Assembly (NCBI GenBank): GCA_964627045.1 | Contig: CAZVIK010000049.1 | Span: 1-22,459, forward strand | From: CAZVIK01 sp964627045 | GTDB taxonomy: Bacteria; Acidobacteriota; Terriglobia; Bryobacterales; Bryobacteraceae | Direction: 5' to 3' | DNA length: 22,459 nucleotides | Shown here: positions 7,645-17,600 of the stretch, one piece after another | Position numbering within the stretch: the first letter of the stretch is position 1 | How the letters are laid out: each line of letters begins with the position of its first letter | Position numbers and translations under genes: made by a program | The notes under the pieces: model-generated | Told to the model about the DNA's origin: nothing | Databases searched by the model: none | What the model saw: only the letters and a program-made list of their open reading frames with translations

Positions 7645-8564
7645 GACTTGCGATTCTGGCGCTGGCCTCGGCACTGTCGCTCCCGGCTGCGACACACTAC
7701 ATTACCGTCGCCGGACTCGGCGGCGAGCCTGACTACGAGCAGAGGTTCGCCGATTGGGCACAGACCATCGGCAAGGTCCTCCGCGAAAGCCGCATTGAAG
7801 CCCGGACCGAAATTCTGTCTGGCGCCCAGGCCACGCGCGAAAAGCTGAAAGCCGTGCTCGAGCAGGCCGTCGCCGATTGCGGGCCGGCCGATGCGTTCGT
7901 CCTGATGCTCATCGGTCACGGCTCGCACGACGGCTACGACTACAAGTTCAATCTTCCGGGCCCCGACATCTCGGCGGCCGAGCTGGCTGCCATCCTCAAC
8001 CGTCTCCGCGCCGGGCGCCAGCTTGTCGCGGTGATGACCAGCTCGAGCGGCGGCGCGTTGGAAGCGTTGCGCCGCGAAAACAGGGTGCTCATCGTCGCTA
8101 CCAAGAGCGGTACACAGAAAAACGCTACGGTTTTCCCCCGCTATTGGGCCGAGGCGTTGCGCGATCCCTCCGCCGACACCGACAAAAACGAGGCCATCAC
8201 GGCGCTGGAGGCCTATCGTTTCGCGGCGCAGAAGACCGCGGCGTTCTACGAATCGCAGAAGCGCCTGGCCACCGAACACCCGCTGCTCGAGGACACCGGC
8301 AAGGGAGAAGGCATCCGCAATCCTTCCACCGAAGAGGGGCAGGGGAAGCAAGCCGCTGCCTTCACTCTCTTGCGCTTCGGCGCTGCGCAGGCCGAGGCGG
8401 CCGACCCCGTCAAGCGCAAGCTTTTCGCGCGCAAAGAAGAGCTTGAGTCGCAGATCGACATGCTCAAGTACCAGAAGGCCGCCATGACCGCCGCCGAATA
8501 CAAAAAGCAGCTCACCGCGCTCCTTCTGGAACTCGCCCGCACGCAGGAGGAACTCGAGAAATGA
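7641..8564 (+). CDS. Exported legumain/caspase-fold (C13-like) protein, apparently lacking the catalytic Cys
   Basis: The ATG at 7641 (ATGA overlap with the preceding gene, GGGGAG just upstream) starts a 307-aa protein with a signal peptide ending near residues 17-19. Residues 20-225 resemble the peptidase C13 (legumain/GPI8-like) fold: HYITVAGLGG first strand, LMLIGHGSH with H93 in the catalytic-His position, then a strand VAVMTSSSGG. In active enzymes this strand ends in a C-x-S-G-type motif, but here the positions are S134-S135-S136-G137. A TKSGTQKNAT segment and a DTDKNEAITALEA helix follow, as in bacterial C13 relatives. The last 60 residues form a charged coiled coil. It is likely a periplasmic pseudo-protease, or one using Ser. 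The gene is coupled to the next by a second ATGA overlap. Confidence 0.8.
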   Translation: MRLAILALASALSLPAATHYITVAGLGGEPDYEQRFADWAQTIGKVLRESRIEARTEILSGAQATREKLKAVLEQAVADCGPADAFVLMLIGHGSHDGYDYKFNLPGPDISAAELAAILNRLRAGRQLVAVMTSSSGGALEALRRENRVLIVATKSGTQKNATVFPRYWAEALRDPSADTDKNEAITALEAYRFAAQKTAAFYESQKRLATEHPLLEDTGKGEGIRNPSTEEGQGKQAAAFTLLRFGAAQAEAADPVKRKLFARKEELESQIDMLKYQKAAMTAAEYKKQLTALLLELARTQEELEK

Positions 8565-10744
8565 TCCTGCGCGCCGCGCGCCTGTGCATCCCGATGCTGT
8601 TGACAGGCGCGCTGTGTGCGCAGACGCTGGATCGTTGCCGCGAGTTGCGGCGCACCGGCCGCCTCCAGGAAGAGATGCGCTGTTATCAGCCCCTGGCCGC
8701 GAGCGCCGACGCCTACATCCGCGCCGAGGCCCTGTGGGCACTGGAACGCTATCGCGACGCCAACGAGGCGTTCCGTGCGGCTACCGAAGCTCAGCCCAAG
8801 AACGCGGATTACCGCGTCCGTTGGGGCCGTTTTTATCTCGACCGGAAGCAGAACAAGGATGCGGTGGACCTTTTCGCGGAGGCTCTGGAACTCAAGCCGG
8901 ACCACGCGGGCGCGCTCGTGGGCATGGCCCTGGCCGCTTCGGAAGGCTTCGACGCCGCCGCCATCCAGATGGCCAACAAGGCGCTCGCCGCCGACCCCAG
9001 ACTCGTCGAGGCGCGGGTTCTGCTGGCCTCCATGGCGCTGGAAGACAGCAACCCGCGCAAGGCGATCGAAGAGGCGGACAAGGCGCTCGCCGCCGATCCG
9101 GATTCCCTCGAAGCCCTTTCGATCAAGGCCGCCGTCGATCTGCTCGACGACAAGCCCGGGACGTCGTTTCTGGCGCGCATCTTGAAGCTGAACCCCGCCT
9201 ACGGCGAGGTCTATGCGACCGCGGGACGCTTCTTCGTGTTGAATCGCCGCTACGAGGAGGGCATCGAGCTTTACCGCAAAGCGATCGAGTTGAATCCGCG
9301 CCTGCACAAAGCCCGCGCCGAACTCGGCCTCAACCTGATGCGCCTGGGCCACGACGAGGAAGCCCGCAAGCTGTTGGTCGCCTGCTACGAAGCGGGCGAG
9401 ACCTATCCGGCCGTCGGCAATCCGCTGCGCCTGCTGGACAGCTACAAGAACTTCCGCTACATCCGGCGCGGCAACATCGTCCTGAAGCTGCATCAGAAAG
9501 AGGCGGATCTTCTGGAGCCTTTCGTCGCCGCCGAACTGGAACGTGCCATGGCGTTCTACGAGAAGAGGTACCAGATGCGCCTGGACCGTCCCGTCCAGCT
9601 TGAGGTCTACCCGGACCACGAGGACTTCGCCGTGCGTATTCTCGGCATGCCCGGCATGGGCGCGCTAGGCGTCACCTTCGTGAATGTGATCGCCATGGAC
9701 AGCCCCACCAGCCGCAAGCCGGGCGAGTATCACTGGGCCAGCACGCTCTGGCACGAACTGAGCCACGTCTATACGCTCGCCGCCACGCGCCAGCGAATGC
9801 CGCGCTGGTTCACCGAGGGACTTGCAGTCTACGACGAAACCGCCGCCTCGCCCGAATGGGGAGACCGCATCAGCCCGCACGTGATCCTCGCCATCCGTGA
9901 CAAGAAGTTGCTTCCCGTGGCCGAATTGGACCGGGGTTTCGTGCATCCCACCTATCCGGACCAGGTGATCGTTTCCTACTTCCAGGCCGGCCGCGTGGTG
10001 GCATTCATTGAGGAGAAGTGGGGATTCGCCAAACTTCTCGGCTTGCTGCGCGACTACGCCGCTTTGAAGGAAACCCCCGAGGCCGTCCGCAACAACCTGG
10101 GCGTGGAGCCGGCGGAGTTCGACAAACAGTTCGTGGCTTGGGTGGAAGCGCAGACGAAGACCACGGTCGATGGTTTCGAAAACTGGAAGAAGGGGATGCA
10201 ACGCATCGCGGAACTCGTCAAGGCGGACAAGCACGACGACATCCTCCGCGAAGGCCCCGTGGTGCGCGATCTGTATAAGGAGTTCGTCGAGGACGGGAAC
10301 CTGTACGTCGTCATCGCCGGCGCGCATCTTGCCAAGGGCGACAAGAAATCGGCCGCCGCCGAACTGGAGCGCTACGCGCGGGCTGGCGGCAAGGACCCCG
10401 AGCCCCTCAAGCAACTGGCCGCGCTCTATGAGGAACTCAACCAGCCGGACCAGGCCATCCGCGCGCTTACCCGCGTCAATTACATCTACCCGAAGGACGA
10501 AGCCCTGCACCGCCGCCTGGGAGCGCTTCTGTTGGCGAAGTCGGACGCGGCGGGCGCGATCCGGCAGTTCCAGGCGCTGGTGGCCATGCAGCCGCTCGAC
10601 CAGGCCTCCAGCCGTTACAACCTCGCCACGGCCTACCGGCTCGGCAACCGCCGCGAGGAAGCCCGTGAGCAGGTGTTGTTGGCCCTGGAGGCCGCGCCGG
10701 GATATCGCCCGGCACAGAAGCTCTTGCTCGAATTGAGCCAGTAG
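8561..10744 (+). CDS. Exported TPR protein with a central HExxH (gluzincin-like) peptidase domain
   Basis: The 727-aa protein starts at an ATG inside the stop of the upstream gene, with GGAGG (8546-8550) ten bases before it. A signal peptide (about 1-20) is followed by tetratricopeptide repeats to about residue 285, recognisable by A-x-AL-x-P spacing (ALAADPRLVEA, ELKPDHAGALVG). A peptidase MA-like domain follows with H398-E-L-S-H402 and a downstream E419-GLAVY, the HExxH...E zinc-ligand pattern of gluzincins. A second TPR block fills about 570-727. The catalytic residues appear intact, so a zinc-dependent peptidase acting in the periplasm is plausible, with the TPRs binding partners. Within the operon it pairs with the legumain-like protein, so two protease-fold proteins precede MoxR. 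Confidence 0.87.
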   Translation: MILRAARLCIPMLLTGALCAQTLDRCRELRRTGRLQEEMRCYQPLAASADAYIRAEALWALERYRDANEAFRAATEAQPKNADYRVRWGRFYLDRKQNKDAVDLFAEALELKPDHAGALVGMALAASEGFDAAAIQMANKALAADPRLVEARVLLASMALEDSNPRKAIEEADKALAADPDSLEALSIKAAVDLLDDKPGTSFLARILKLNPAYGEVYATAGRFFVLNRRYEEGIELYRKAIELNPRLHKARAELGLNLMRLGHDEEARKLLVACYEAGETYPAVGNPLRLLDSYKNFRYIRRGNIVLKLHQKEADLLEPFVAAELERAMAFYEKRYQMRLDRPVQLEVYPDHEDFAVRILGMPGMGALGVTFVNVIAMDSPTSRKPGEYHWASTLWHELSHVYTLAATRQRMPRWFTEGLAVYDETAASPEWGDRISPHVILAIRDKKLLPVAELDRGFVHPTYPDQVIVSYFQAGRVVAFIEEKWGFAKLLGLLRDYAALKETPEAVRNNLGVEPAEFDKQFVAWVEAQTKTTVDGFENWKKGMQRIAELVKADKHDDILREGPVVRDLYKEFVEDGNLYVVIAGAHLAKGDKKSAAAELERYARAGGKDPEPLKQLAALYEELNQPDQAIRALTRVNYIYPKDEALHRRLGALLLAKSDAAGAIRQFQALVAMQPLDQASSRYNLATAYRLGNRREEAREQVLLALEAAPGYRPAQKLLLELSQ

Positions 10745-10753
10745 GAATCGAGG

Positions 10754-11794
10754 ATGCACAGCGAAATGTCGCCACAAACACTCACGCAGCTCGACGCAGC
10801 CGAACTGAGGCACAGGATTGAGCGGTTCCAGCAAGCCGAAGGCAGAATCGTCCAGGAGGTCCACAAGGTCATCGTGGGCCTGGAGGACGTCATCGAACAG
10901 GTTCTCATCTCTCTATTCGTCGGCGGCCACTGTCTAATCACCGGCATGCCCGGCTCGGCCAAGACACTGATGGTCCGCACCATCGCCCAAACGCTCGGCC
11001 TGGTGTTCAAGCGCATTCAGTTCACCCCCGACCTGATGCCCTCCGACATTACCGGCACCGACATCATCGAGGAGGACATGACCACGGGCCACCGCGCCTG
11101 GACCTTCGTGCCCGGCCCCATCTTCACCAACGTCCTGTTGGCCGACGAAATCAACCGCACACCGCCCAAGACGCAATCGGCCTTGCTCGAAGCCATGCAG
11201 GAGCTCTCCTGCACGGTGCGCGGGAATCACTACACCATCAAGCCGCCGTTCTTCGTGTTGGCGACGCAGAACCCGCTTGAACTGGAGGGCACCTATCCGC
11301 TGCCCGAAGCGCAGTTAGACCGCTTCCTGTTCAACACCATGCTCGACTACCTCTCCGCGGAAGAGGAGATGCAGGTTCTCGACCTGACCACTACCACCAA
11401 GTCGGCGCAGCCGCAGGCCGTCACCAGCGCCGAAGAGATTCTCGAATTCCAGCGACTGGTGCGCATGGTGCCCATCGCCGATTCGGTCGCCCGCTACGCC
11501 GTGGATCTCACCCGCGCCACGCGCCCGGCCGACCCCTCAGCCCCGGATTTCGTCAAGAAGTACGTGAATTTCGGCGTCAGCGTGCGCGCTGCCCAGTTCC
11601 TGACGCTTTCGGCCAAGGCCCGCGCCCTGATGAAGCGGCGCTACCACGTCACCTACGAGGACATCCGTGCGCTGGCCATCCCCGTCATGCGCCATCGCCT
11701 GTTGCTCAACTTCTTCGCCGAATCCGACCGCCTGAAGTCCGACGACATCCTGCGGCAACTGCTCGACCATATGCAACCGCCCGGAGGCGCATAG
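10754..11794 (+). CDS. MoxR-family AAA+ ATPase
   Basis: The 346-aa cytoplasmic ATPase has Walker A G64-MPGSAK-T71, Walker B LLADEINR with D131 and E132, a LATQNPLELEGTYPLPEAQLDRF sensor 1/arginine-finger region typical of MoxR, and a C-terminal helical lid (RALAIPVMRHRLLLNF). MoxR proteins form hexamers that remodel vWA-domain partners or load cofactors. The usual partners, DUF58 and BatA-type genes, follow immediately. The ATG at 10754 lies nine bases after the previous stop with AGGAA (10743-10747) in front; an in-frame ATG at 10766 is an alternative. Two bases separate its stop from the DUF58 start. Confidence 0.97.
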   Translation: MHSEMSPQTLTQLDAAELRHRIERFQQAEGRIVQEVHKVIVGLEDVIEQVLISLFVGGHCLITGMPGSAKTLMVRTIAQTLGLVFKRIQFTPDLMPSDITGTDIIEEDMTTGHRAWTFVPGPIFTNVLLADEINRTPPKTQSALLEAMQELSCTVRGNHYTIKPPFFVLATQNPLELEGTYPLPEAQLDRFLFNTMLDYLSAEEEMQVLDLTTTTKSAQPQAVTSAEEILEFQRLVRMVPIADSVARYAVDLTRATRPADPSAPDFVKKYVNFGVSVRAAQFLTLSAKARALMKRRYHVTYEDIRALAIPVMRHRLLLNFFAESDRLKSDDILRQLLDHMQPPGGA

Positions 11795-11796
11795 AC

Positions 11797-12684
11797 GTGT
11801 CCCAGCGATACCTGAGCCCCGAAATCCTCGCCGGCATCTCCGGCCTCGACCTGGTTGCCAAGACCGTGGTCGAAGGTTTCATTGCGGGACTGCACCGCTC
11901 GCCGGACTTCGGTTTCAGCCAGGAATTCGCCGAGTACCGCGCCTACAGCGAGGGCGACGACCTTCGTCACGTCGATTGGAACGTCTTTGCGCGCACCGAA
12001 CGCTGCTATCTCAAGCGTTACCGCGGCGAGACCAACACGCGCCTGACCCTGCTGGTGGACGCCAGCGCCTCAATGGGCTACGGTTCGCATCGCGTCAACA
12101 AGCTGGAGTTTTCCCGCTACCTGGCCGCGTCGCTTTTCTATATGGCCCACCAGCAGCGCGATGCCGCTGGCATGATCGTTTTCGACGACGAGGTCCGCAA
12201 CCATCTGGTCCCTTCCTCGCGCCACGGCCAGTTGGTGCGCCTGCTGCACGCGCTGGAGCGGATCGAGCTTGGCACGCACACCAATTACCAGAAGCCGTTT
12301 CTCCATTTCCAGCAGTTCCTCTTCCGCCCTGGCATCGTCGCGGTTATTTCGGACTTTTACGCCGACCCGGATCTGGTTACCAAGACCATCGAGCCGCTGC
12401 GGTTCCGCGGCAACGAGATCATCCTGTTTCACGTCCTCGATCCCAGGGAGATCCAGCCTGCCTTCAACCGGCCGGTTCTTTTGGTCGACATGGAAAGCCA
12501 GGATGCGATGGACGTGTCTCCCGAGTACGCGCAATTGGAGTACCGCGCCAAGATCGATGCGCATGTGGAGGCCCTCCGCGCCAGCGCCAAGCGCGCGGGC
12601 ATGGACTATTTCCTGCTCGATACCAGCCGTCCGCTGGACCAGGCGCTGCGCGAATACCTGGTGCTTCGTGAAGGGAGGATGTAG
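11797..12684 (+). CDS. DUF58 / vWA-like protein
   Basis: The 295-aa protein starts at GTG 11797, set by GGAGG at 11783-11787 nine bases upstream; no better ATG precedes the conserved N-terminus. It carries the DUF58 signature (SPDFGFSQEFAEYRAYSEGDD then LRHVDWNVFARTERCYLKRY, about residues 35-75) running into a vWA-type domain with MIDAS residues D88-A-S90-A-S92. No membrane segment is evident. DUF58 proteins are the standard partner of MoxR ATPases, probably as the vWA adaptor the ATPase acts on. The flanking genes are two bases away on either side. Confidence 0.95.
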   Translation: MSQRYLSPEILAGISGLDLVAKTVVEGFIAGLHRSPDFGFSQEFAEYRAYSEGDDLRHVDWNVFARTERCYLKRYRGETNTRLTLLVDASASMGYGSHRVNKLEFSRYLAASLFYMAHQQRDAAGMIVFDDEVRNHLVPSSRHGQLVRLLHALERIELGTHTNYQKPFLHFQQFLFRPGIVAVISDFYADPDLVTKTIEPLRFRGNEIILFHVLDPREIQPAFNRPVLLVDMESQDAMDVSPEYAQLEYRAKIDAHVEALRASAKRAGMDYFLLDTSRPLDQALREYLVLREGRM

Positions 12685-12686
12685 CG

Positions 12687-14693
12687 ATGGGTTTGAGCGC
12701 ACCCTGGTTCCTGGCGGGGTTGGCGGCCGTCGCGCTGCCGGTCTACTTCCATCTCCTGAAGAAACACCGCAGCAATCCGCTCCCCTTCAGCAGCCTGATG
12801 TTTTTCGAGCGCCGGACGCAAAGCTCCATCCAGCACCGCCGTCTGCAATACCTTCTCCTCTTTTCGCTTCGCGCGCTGTTGCTGATCCTCCTGGCCTTGG
12901 CCTTCGCCGGACCGTTTATCAACGGCGGCCCCATCGCGGCGGGCGGTGGCGACAGGCTGACGGTGCTCGCGATCGACAACTCGTTCAGCATGCGGCAGGG
13001 TTCGCACCTGGATGACGCCAAACGCCAGGCGATGCAGGTTCTCGCCGGGCTCGCCGCCAACCGGCAGGCGCAGGTGCTCTCCTTCGCCCGCAACGTGAGC
13101 TTGATGAGCGAGGCCACCTCGGACCAGGCTGCCCTGCGCGGCGCGGTCGCAGCCATCGGGCCCACCGACTCGCGCGGCACTTACGGCGACCTGGCGCTCG
13201 CCTTGCGCAGCCTCGCGCAGTCTTCTTCGGTGCCCCTCGAAGTCCACCTGTTCAGCGACCTTCAAAAAAGCTCAATGCCCGCCGGTTTCGCCGAGTTGGC
13301 GCTCCCGCCCGGCGTGACCCTGAAACTCCACCCTCTTTCGGACAAGGTGCAGCCCAACTGGGCCGTTGAGTCGGTCTCCGCTCCGCCGCGCGTGGACGAC
13401 AAGGGTAAGGCCAAGGTTCAGGCGACGATCTCCGGATACGGCACCCAGGCCGCTACTCTGCGCGCATCGGTGGCAATGAACGGTCGGGTAGTGGAAACCA
13501 AGCCGGTCGATGTTCCCGCCGGAGGTCGTGCCACGATCGAATTCGCCGCATTCGACGTGCCCCACGGCGTGAATCGCTGCGAGGTCCGAATCGAGTCCGG
13601 CGATTCCTTCGCCGCCGACGACCGTTTCCTGTTCGCCGTTGAGAAGTCCGATCCGGTTCGGGTGCTTCTTGTCCACGAACAGCGCGACACCCGCTCGCCA
13701 CTCTATGTGAAGGCCGCGCTGGACTCGGCGTCGCAGTCGGCGCTGTCGATCGAGCCGCGAACTCCGTTCGACCTTTCCTCGGTCTCCCCGGCGAGCTACG
13801 GCTTCGTGATTCTGTCCAACGTCTCCTCGGTTCCGGGCCCGTTTGAGGAAGCCTTGAAGAAGCACGTGCGCGCCGGCGGTTCGGTCCTGATCGCGCTGGG
13901 TCCTTCGTCGGCGGCGCGGGGCCGCGTTCCGGTGCTGGATGCCAAGGTTCTCGAGTCGCGTTACACGTCGCGGGAGGGGCAGCGCTTCCAGGCCGTCGAT
14001 TGGCTGGACACCGCGCATCCCTCCATCCTGCGCGCCAACCGCTGGCAGGGCGTCAAGTTTTATCAGTTGGTCCGCGTCGAAGAAGCGGGTCTTCGTGTGC
14101 TCGCCCGCGTGGCGGACCAAACCCCCGCGCTTCTGGAAAAGCAGGAAGGCTCCGGGCGGGTGCTGTTGTTCGCTTCGACGCTCGACAACATCTCGAACGA
14201 CTTCCCGCTCCACTCGGCCTTCGTCCCCTTCATCGAACAGACAGCCCGCTATTTGAGCGGTCTCGACGAGGGCCGCGGCGGTCTTCCCGTCGATTCCTAC
14301 TACGAGCTTCGCCGCTCGACCCAGGGCGGCGGCTCCGTCGACGTCCTCGACCCGGAAGGCGGGCGCGTGTTGGACCTCACCGGGACCTCGCAGGCGCTCG
14401 GCTTCACGCTCGCGCAGGAAGGGTATTACGAGATCCGCCGCGGAACCGGGCGCCGTGAACTGGTCGCCGCCAATGCGGACCGCCGCGAGTCCATCTTCGA
14501 CCCCATCCCGTCCGAGACGCTGTCGCTGTGGCAGAACACGGGAGAAGGGCAGGTGGCCTCCGGCGTGGGAGCGCTCGCCGAATCCCGTCCGAACCCGATT
14601 TGGTGGTACGTGCTTTTCGTCGCGTTTCTGTTGGCTCTGGCCGAGTCCTATGTGGCGGCCGGATATCTGTCGGTGAAGAAGGAGGCGGCATGA
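12687..14693 (+). CDS. BatA-type membrane vWA protein
   Basis: The 668-aa protein has an N-terminal BatA domain (residues 1-80: membrane segments about 3-24 and 54-79 flanking the conserved NPLPFSSLMFFERRTQSSI region). A vWA domain follows with MIDAS D97-N-S99-F-S101-M, then a beta-sandwich stretch, a GATase-like segment (VRVLLVHEQRD to GGSVLIALGPS, about 328-410) and a last membrane helix (about 638-655). The layout is close to that of the 743-aa protein near the start of the operon, suggesting an old duplication. It probably presents the vWA domain on the outer face of the membrane as part of a MoxR-dependent complex. AGGGAGG (12672-12678) precedes the ATG. The stop overlaps the following start by ATGA. 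Confidence 0.92.
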   Translation: MGLSAPWFLAGLAAVALPVYFHLLKKHRSNPLPFSSLMFFERRTQSSIQHRRLQYLLLFSLRALLLILLALAFAGPFINGGPIAAGGGDRLTVLAIDNSFSMRQGSHLDDAKRQAMQVLAGLAANRQAQVLSFARNVSLMSEATSDQAALRGAVAAIGPTDSRGTYGDLALALRSLAQSSSVPLEVHLFSDLQKSSMPAGFAELALPPGVTLKLHPLSDKVQPNWAVESVSAPPRVDDKGKAKVQATISGYGTQAATLRASVAMNGRVVETKPVDVPAGGRATIEFAAFDVPHGVNRCEVRIESGDSFAADDRFLFAVEKSDPVRVLLVHEQRDTRSPLYVKAALDSASQSALSIEPRTPFDLSSVSPASYGFVILSNVSSVPGPFEEALKKHVRAGGSVLIALGPSSAARGRVPVLDAKVLESRYTSREGQRFQAVDWLDTAHPSILRANRWQGVKFYQLVRVEEAGLRVLARVADQTPALLEKQEGSGRVLLFASTLDNISNDFPLHSAFVPFIEQTARYLSGLDEGRGGLPVDSYYELRRSTQGGGSVDVLDPEGGRVLDLTGTSQALGFTLAQEGYYEIRRGTGRRELVAANADRRESIFDPIPSETLSLWQNTGEGQVASGVGALAESRPNPIWWYVLFVAFLLALAESYVAAGYLSVKKEAA

Positions 14694-17600
14694 GTCCTCT
14701 GGAACTGCTCAACCAGTATCTGGCGCGGCTGGAATCGCGCTTCCGTTGGATGGCACTGGCCCGTGGCGCGGCGGTCGTTGCCGCGGCCGCGCTGGCGGCC
14801 ACCGTCGTTCTGGTGGCGGCGTCCAATTGGATGGCGTTTTCCCAGCGCAGTGTCACCGGAAGCCGCGTGGCGCTGTTTTTGACGCTTGCCTTCGCTGTGG
14901 CCTTCGGCATTGTGGCGCCGCTGCTCCGGCTCAGCCGCCGCAACACCGCGCGTGCCGCCGAGGCCCGCGTGCCGGACTTCCAGCAGCGCCTGGTCACCAT
15001 CGCCGAGCGCGAGGACGACCCTTCGCAGCGCCCCTTCCTCGAACTGCTGGCCGCCGACACGCTTCCCGCGATCGAACGGGCCGAACCGCGCCGCATCGTC
15101 GGCACTCCGGTTCTGGCGGGCTTTCTTTCCGGTGCAGCGGTGGGCATCGGCGTGCTGGTGTGGCTGATACTGGGCGCTTCGGGTTTCCTCGGGTACGGCT
15201 CGCGGCTGTTGTGGGCCGGACCGCCGCGCGATAAGAGCGCCGCCCCAGCTTTTTACGACATCGTCGTCGAACCCGGCGACAAAACCGTCCGCCGCGGCGC
15301 CAGCCAGAACGTGACGGCGCGCCTGGTCGGTTTCGAGTCTCCCGACGTCCGTCTTTTTGCGAAGTACCGCGATTCGGCCAAGTGGGAAGAGGCGCCTATG
15401 CTGCCGCAGCCCGGCAGCCTCCACTATGAGTTCCTCTTCGCCGGCCTTCCGGAAACCGTGGAATACTACGCGGCCGCCGGCCGGCTTCGTTCCAAGACCT
15501 TCACGCTTTCCGTGATCGACTTGCCGAACGTCAAGCGCATGCGCGTCACCTACCGTTATCCGAACTGGACGGGCCTCGCGCCCGAAACCGAAGACCCCGG
15601 CGGCGATCTGCGCGCCGTCGAGGGAACCCAAGCCGAACTCGCCATCGAAACCGACCGGCCGCTGACCTCGGGCGAACTCGTCATGGAGGATGGCAGCAGC
15701 CTGCGCCTTTCCAAGGGGGAGGGGAATTGGGTCACCGCGCAGGTCCGGATCGACAAAGACAGTTCCTATTATGTCGCCGCGCGGGAACAGGGAGAACAGG
15801 TTCGCCTCACCGACGACTACTTCATCGAGGTCCGGCGCGACCAGGAGCCGGTTGTTCGCATTACCCGCCCGGGCCGCGACGCCAAGGTTACTCCTATTGA
15901 GGAGGTGGTCATCGCCGTCGATGGCGCCGACGACTACGGCCTACAGGATCTCAAGCTGCACTACTCGGTGAACGCTGGTCCCGAAAAGACCGTATCGCTT
16001 CTCAAGCAGAAGAACGCCCGCGACGGCGAGGGCAACGTGCTCCTCGCGCTGGAGGACTACAAGCTGGTCCCGGGCGACCTCATCTCCATATACGCCACGG
16101 CCGCGGATGCGCGCCAGTCCTCGCGAACCGACATGTTTTTCATCGAGACCCAGCCCTTCGAGCGCGAGTACACCCAGTCGCAGCAGATGGGCGGCGGCGG
16201 TGGCGGCGGAGGAGGCGAGGAGGGCGGCGGTGAGCGGGAAGGCCAGATTTCCCAGCGTCAGAAAGAGATCATCAGCGCAACCTGGAACCAGCTTCGCAGT
16301 ACTTCCAAAGACAAGCAGGCGGCGGCCGAAACCGCACAGTTCCTCGCCGAAACCCAGGCCAAGCTGCGCGACCAGGCGCAGTCGCTTTCCGCCCGTATGG
16401 GACGGCGCGAGCTCTCGGGGCAGAACCAGGAGTTTCAGGACTTCGGCAATCAGATGCAGGAAGCCGCTAAGGATATGTCGATCGCGGCCGAGCGCCTGAA
16501 GTCTTTGAAGTGGAAGGAAGCTCTGGAGCCCGAGCAGCAAGCGTTACAGCACTTGCTCCGCGCCGAAGCCACCTATCGCCAGATCCAGGTGGCCTTCGGC
16601 AATCAGGGCGGACGGCAGGGCGGCGGTGGGGGGGGTGGAGGCGGCGCGCAACGCGACCTGGAAAACCTGTTCGACCTTGAGCTGGACACCGAACGCAACC
16701 AGTACGAAACAGGCCAGCAGGCCTCGGCGGGCGGCGCCAGCCAGCGCGCGCGCGAAATCGATGAGGCGCTGCAACGCCTCGAACAGCTCGCCCGCCGTCA
16801 GCAGGAGTTGGCCGCGCGCAACCGCGAGCCTCAACAGTCCTTCCAGCAGCGCTGGCAGCAGGAACTTCTGCGGCGGGAAGCCGAACAACTCCAGCAGCGG
16901 ATGGAGCAGCTTTCGCGCAACAGCGGGCAAGGGCAATCCACCGGGCAGGGCGGCCGCTCGCAGGCCGACGCCCGTTTGGACCAGGCTCTGAGCCGCCTCT
17001 CGCAGGCGACCGAGGATATGCGGCGCGCCGGGAACAACCAGGGGCAAGCCGATTCCCGCCGCGCGGCGGAGCGCCTTCGCGAAGCCCAGGATCTGATGCG
17101 CGGCATGCGCGGAGACCAGGCCAACCAGCAGCTCGACGACCTTGCGCGCCGCTCCGAACAACTTGCCGCGCAGCAGCAGGATTTCCAGAATCGCATGCGC
17201 CAGGCGCTGGGAAACCAGCCGGATCCCACGAGCTACTTGCGGCCCGATTCGGGCGCCAAACTGGAGCAATCGCGAAAGCTCGCCGACGAGCGTGATCAGA
17301 TGGTCGAGGAACTCGCGCGTCTCCAGCGGCAAATGCAGCAGGCCTCCCGCGATCTGGCAGGCAGCCAGCGTGATGCGGCTTCGCGCGTTCGCAACGCCCT
17401 TGGCGACCTCCAGCAAAACGAGGTCGAGACACGCATGCGCTATAACAACGACCTGTTGCGACGCGGGTACGGCACCTATGCTGTGCCCAGGGAGGAGCCC
17501 ATCACCTCGGGGCTGAACGAGCTTCGCGACCAACTCCGCGCGGCGCGCGGCGCGCTCGACCGTACTTCGCCCGAACGCGGGAACCAGGAGCAGGCCCTCG

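Noticed and set aside
8246..10864. Long minus-strand frames across the C13-like, TPR-peptidase and MoxR genes
   Set aside because: They are antisense shadows; the + strand genes have family motifs, ribosome sites and coupled junctions.
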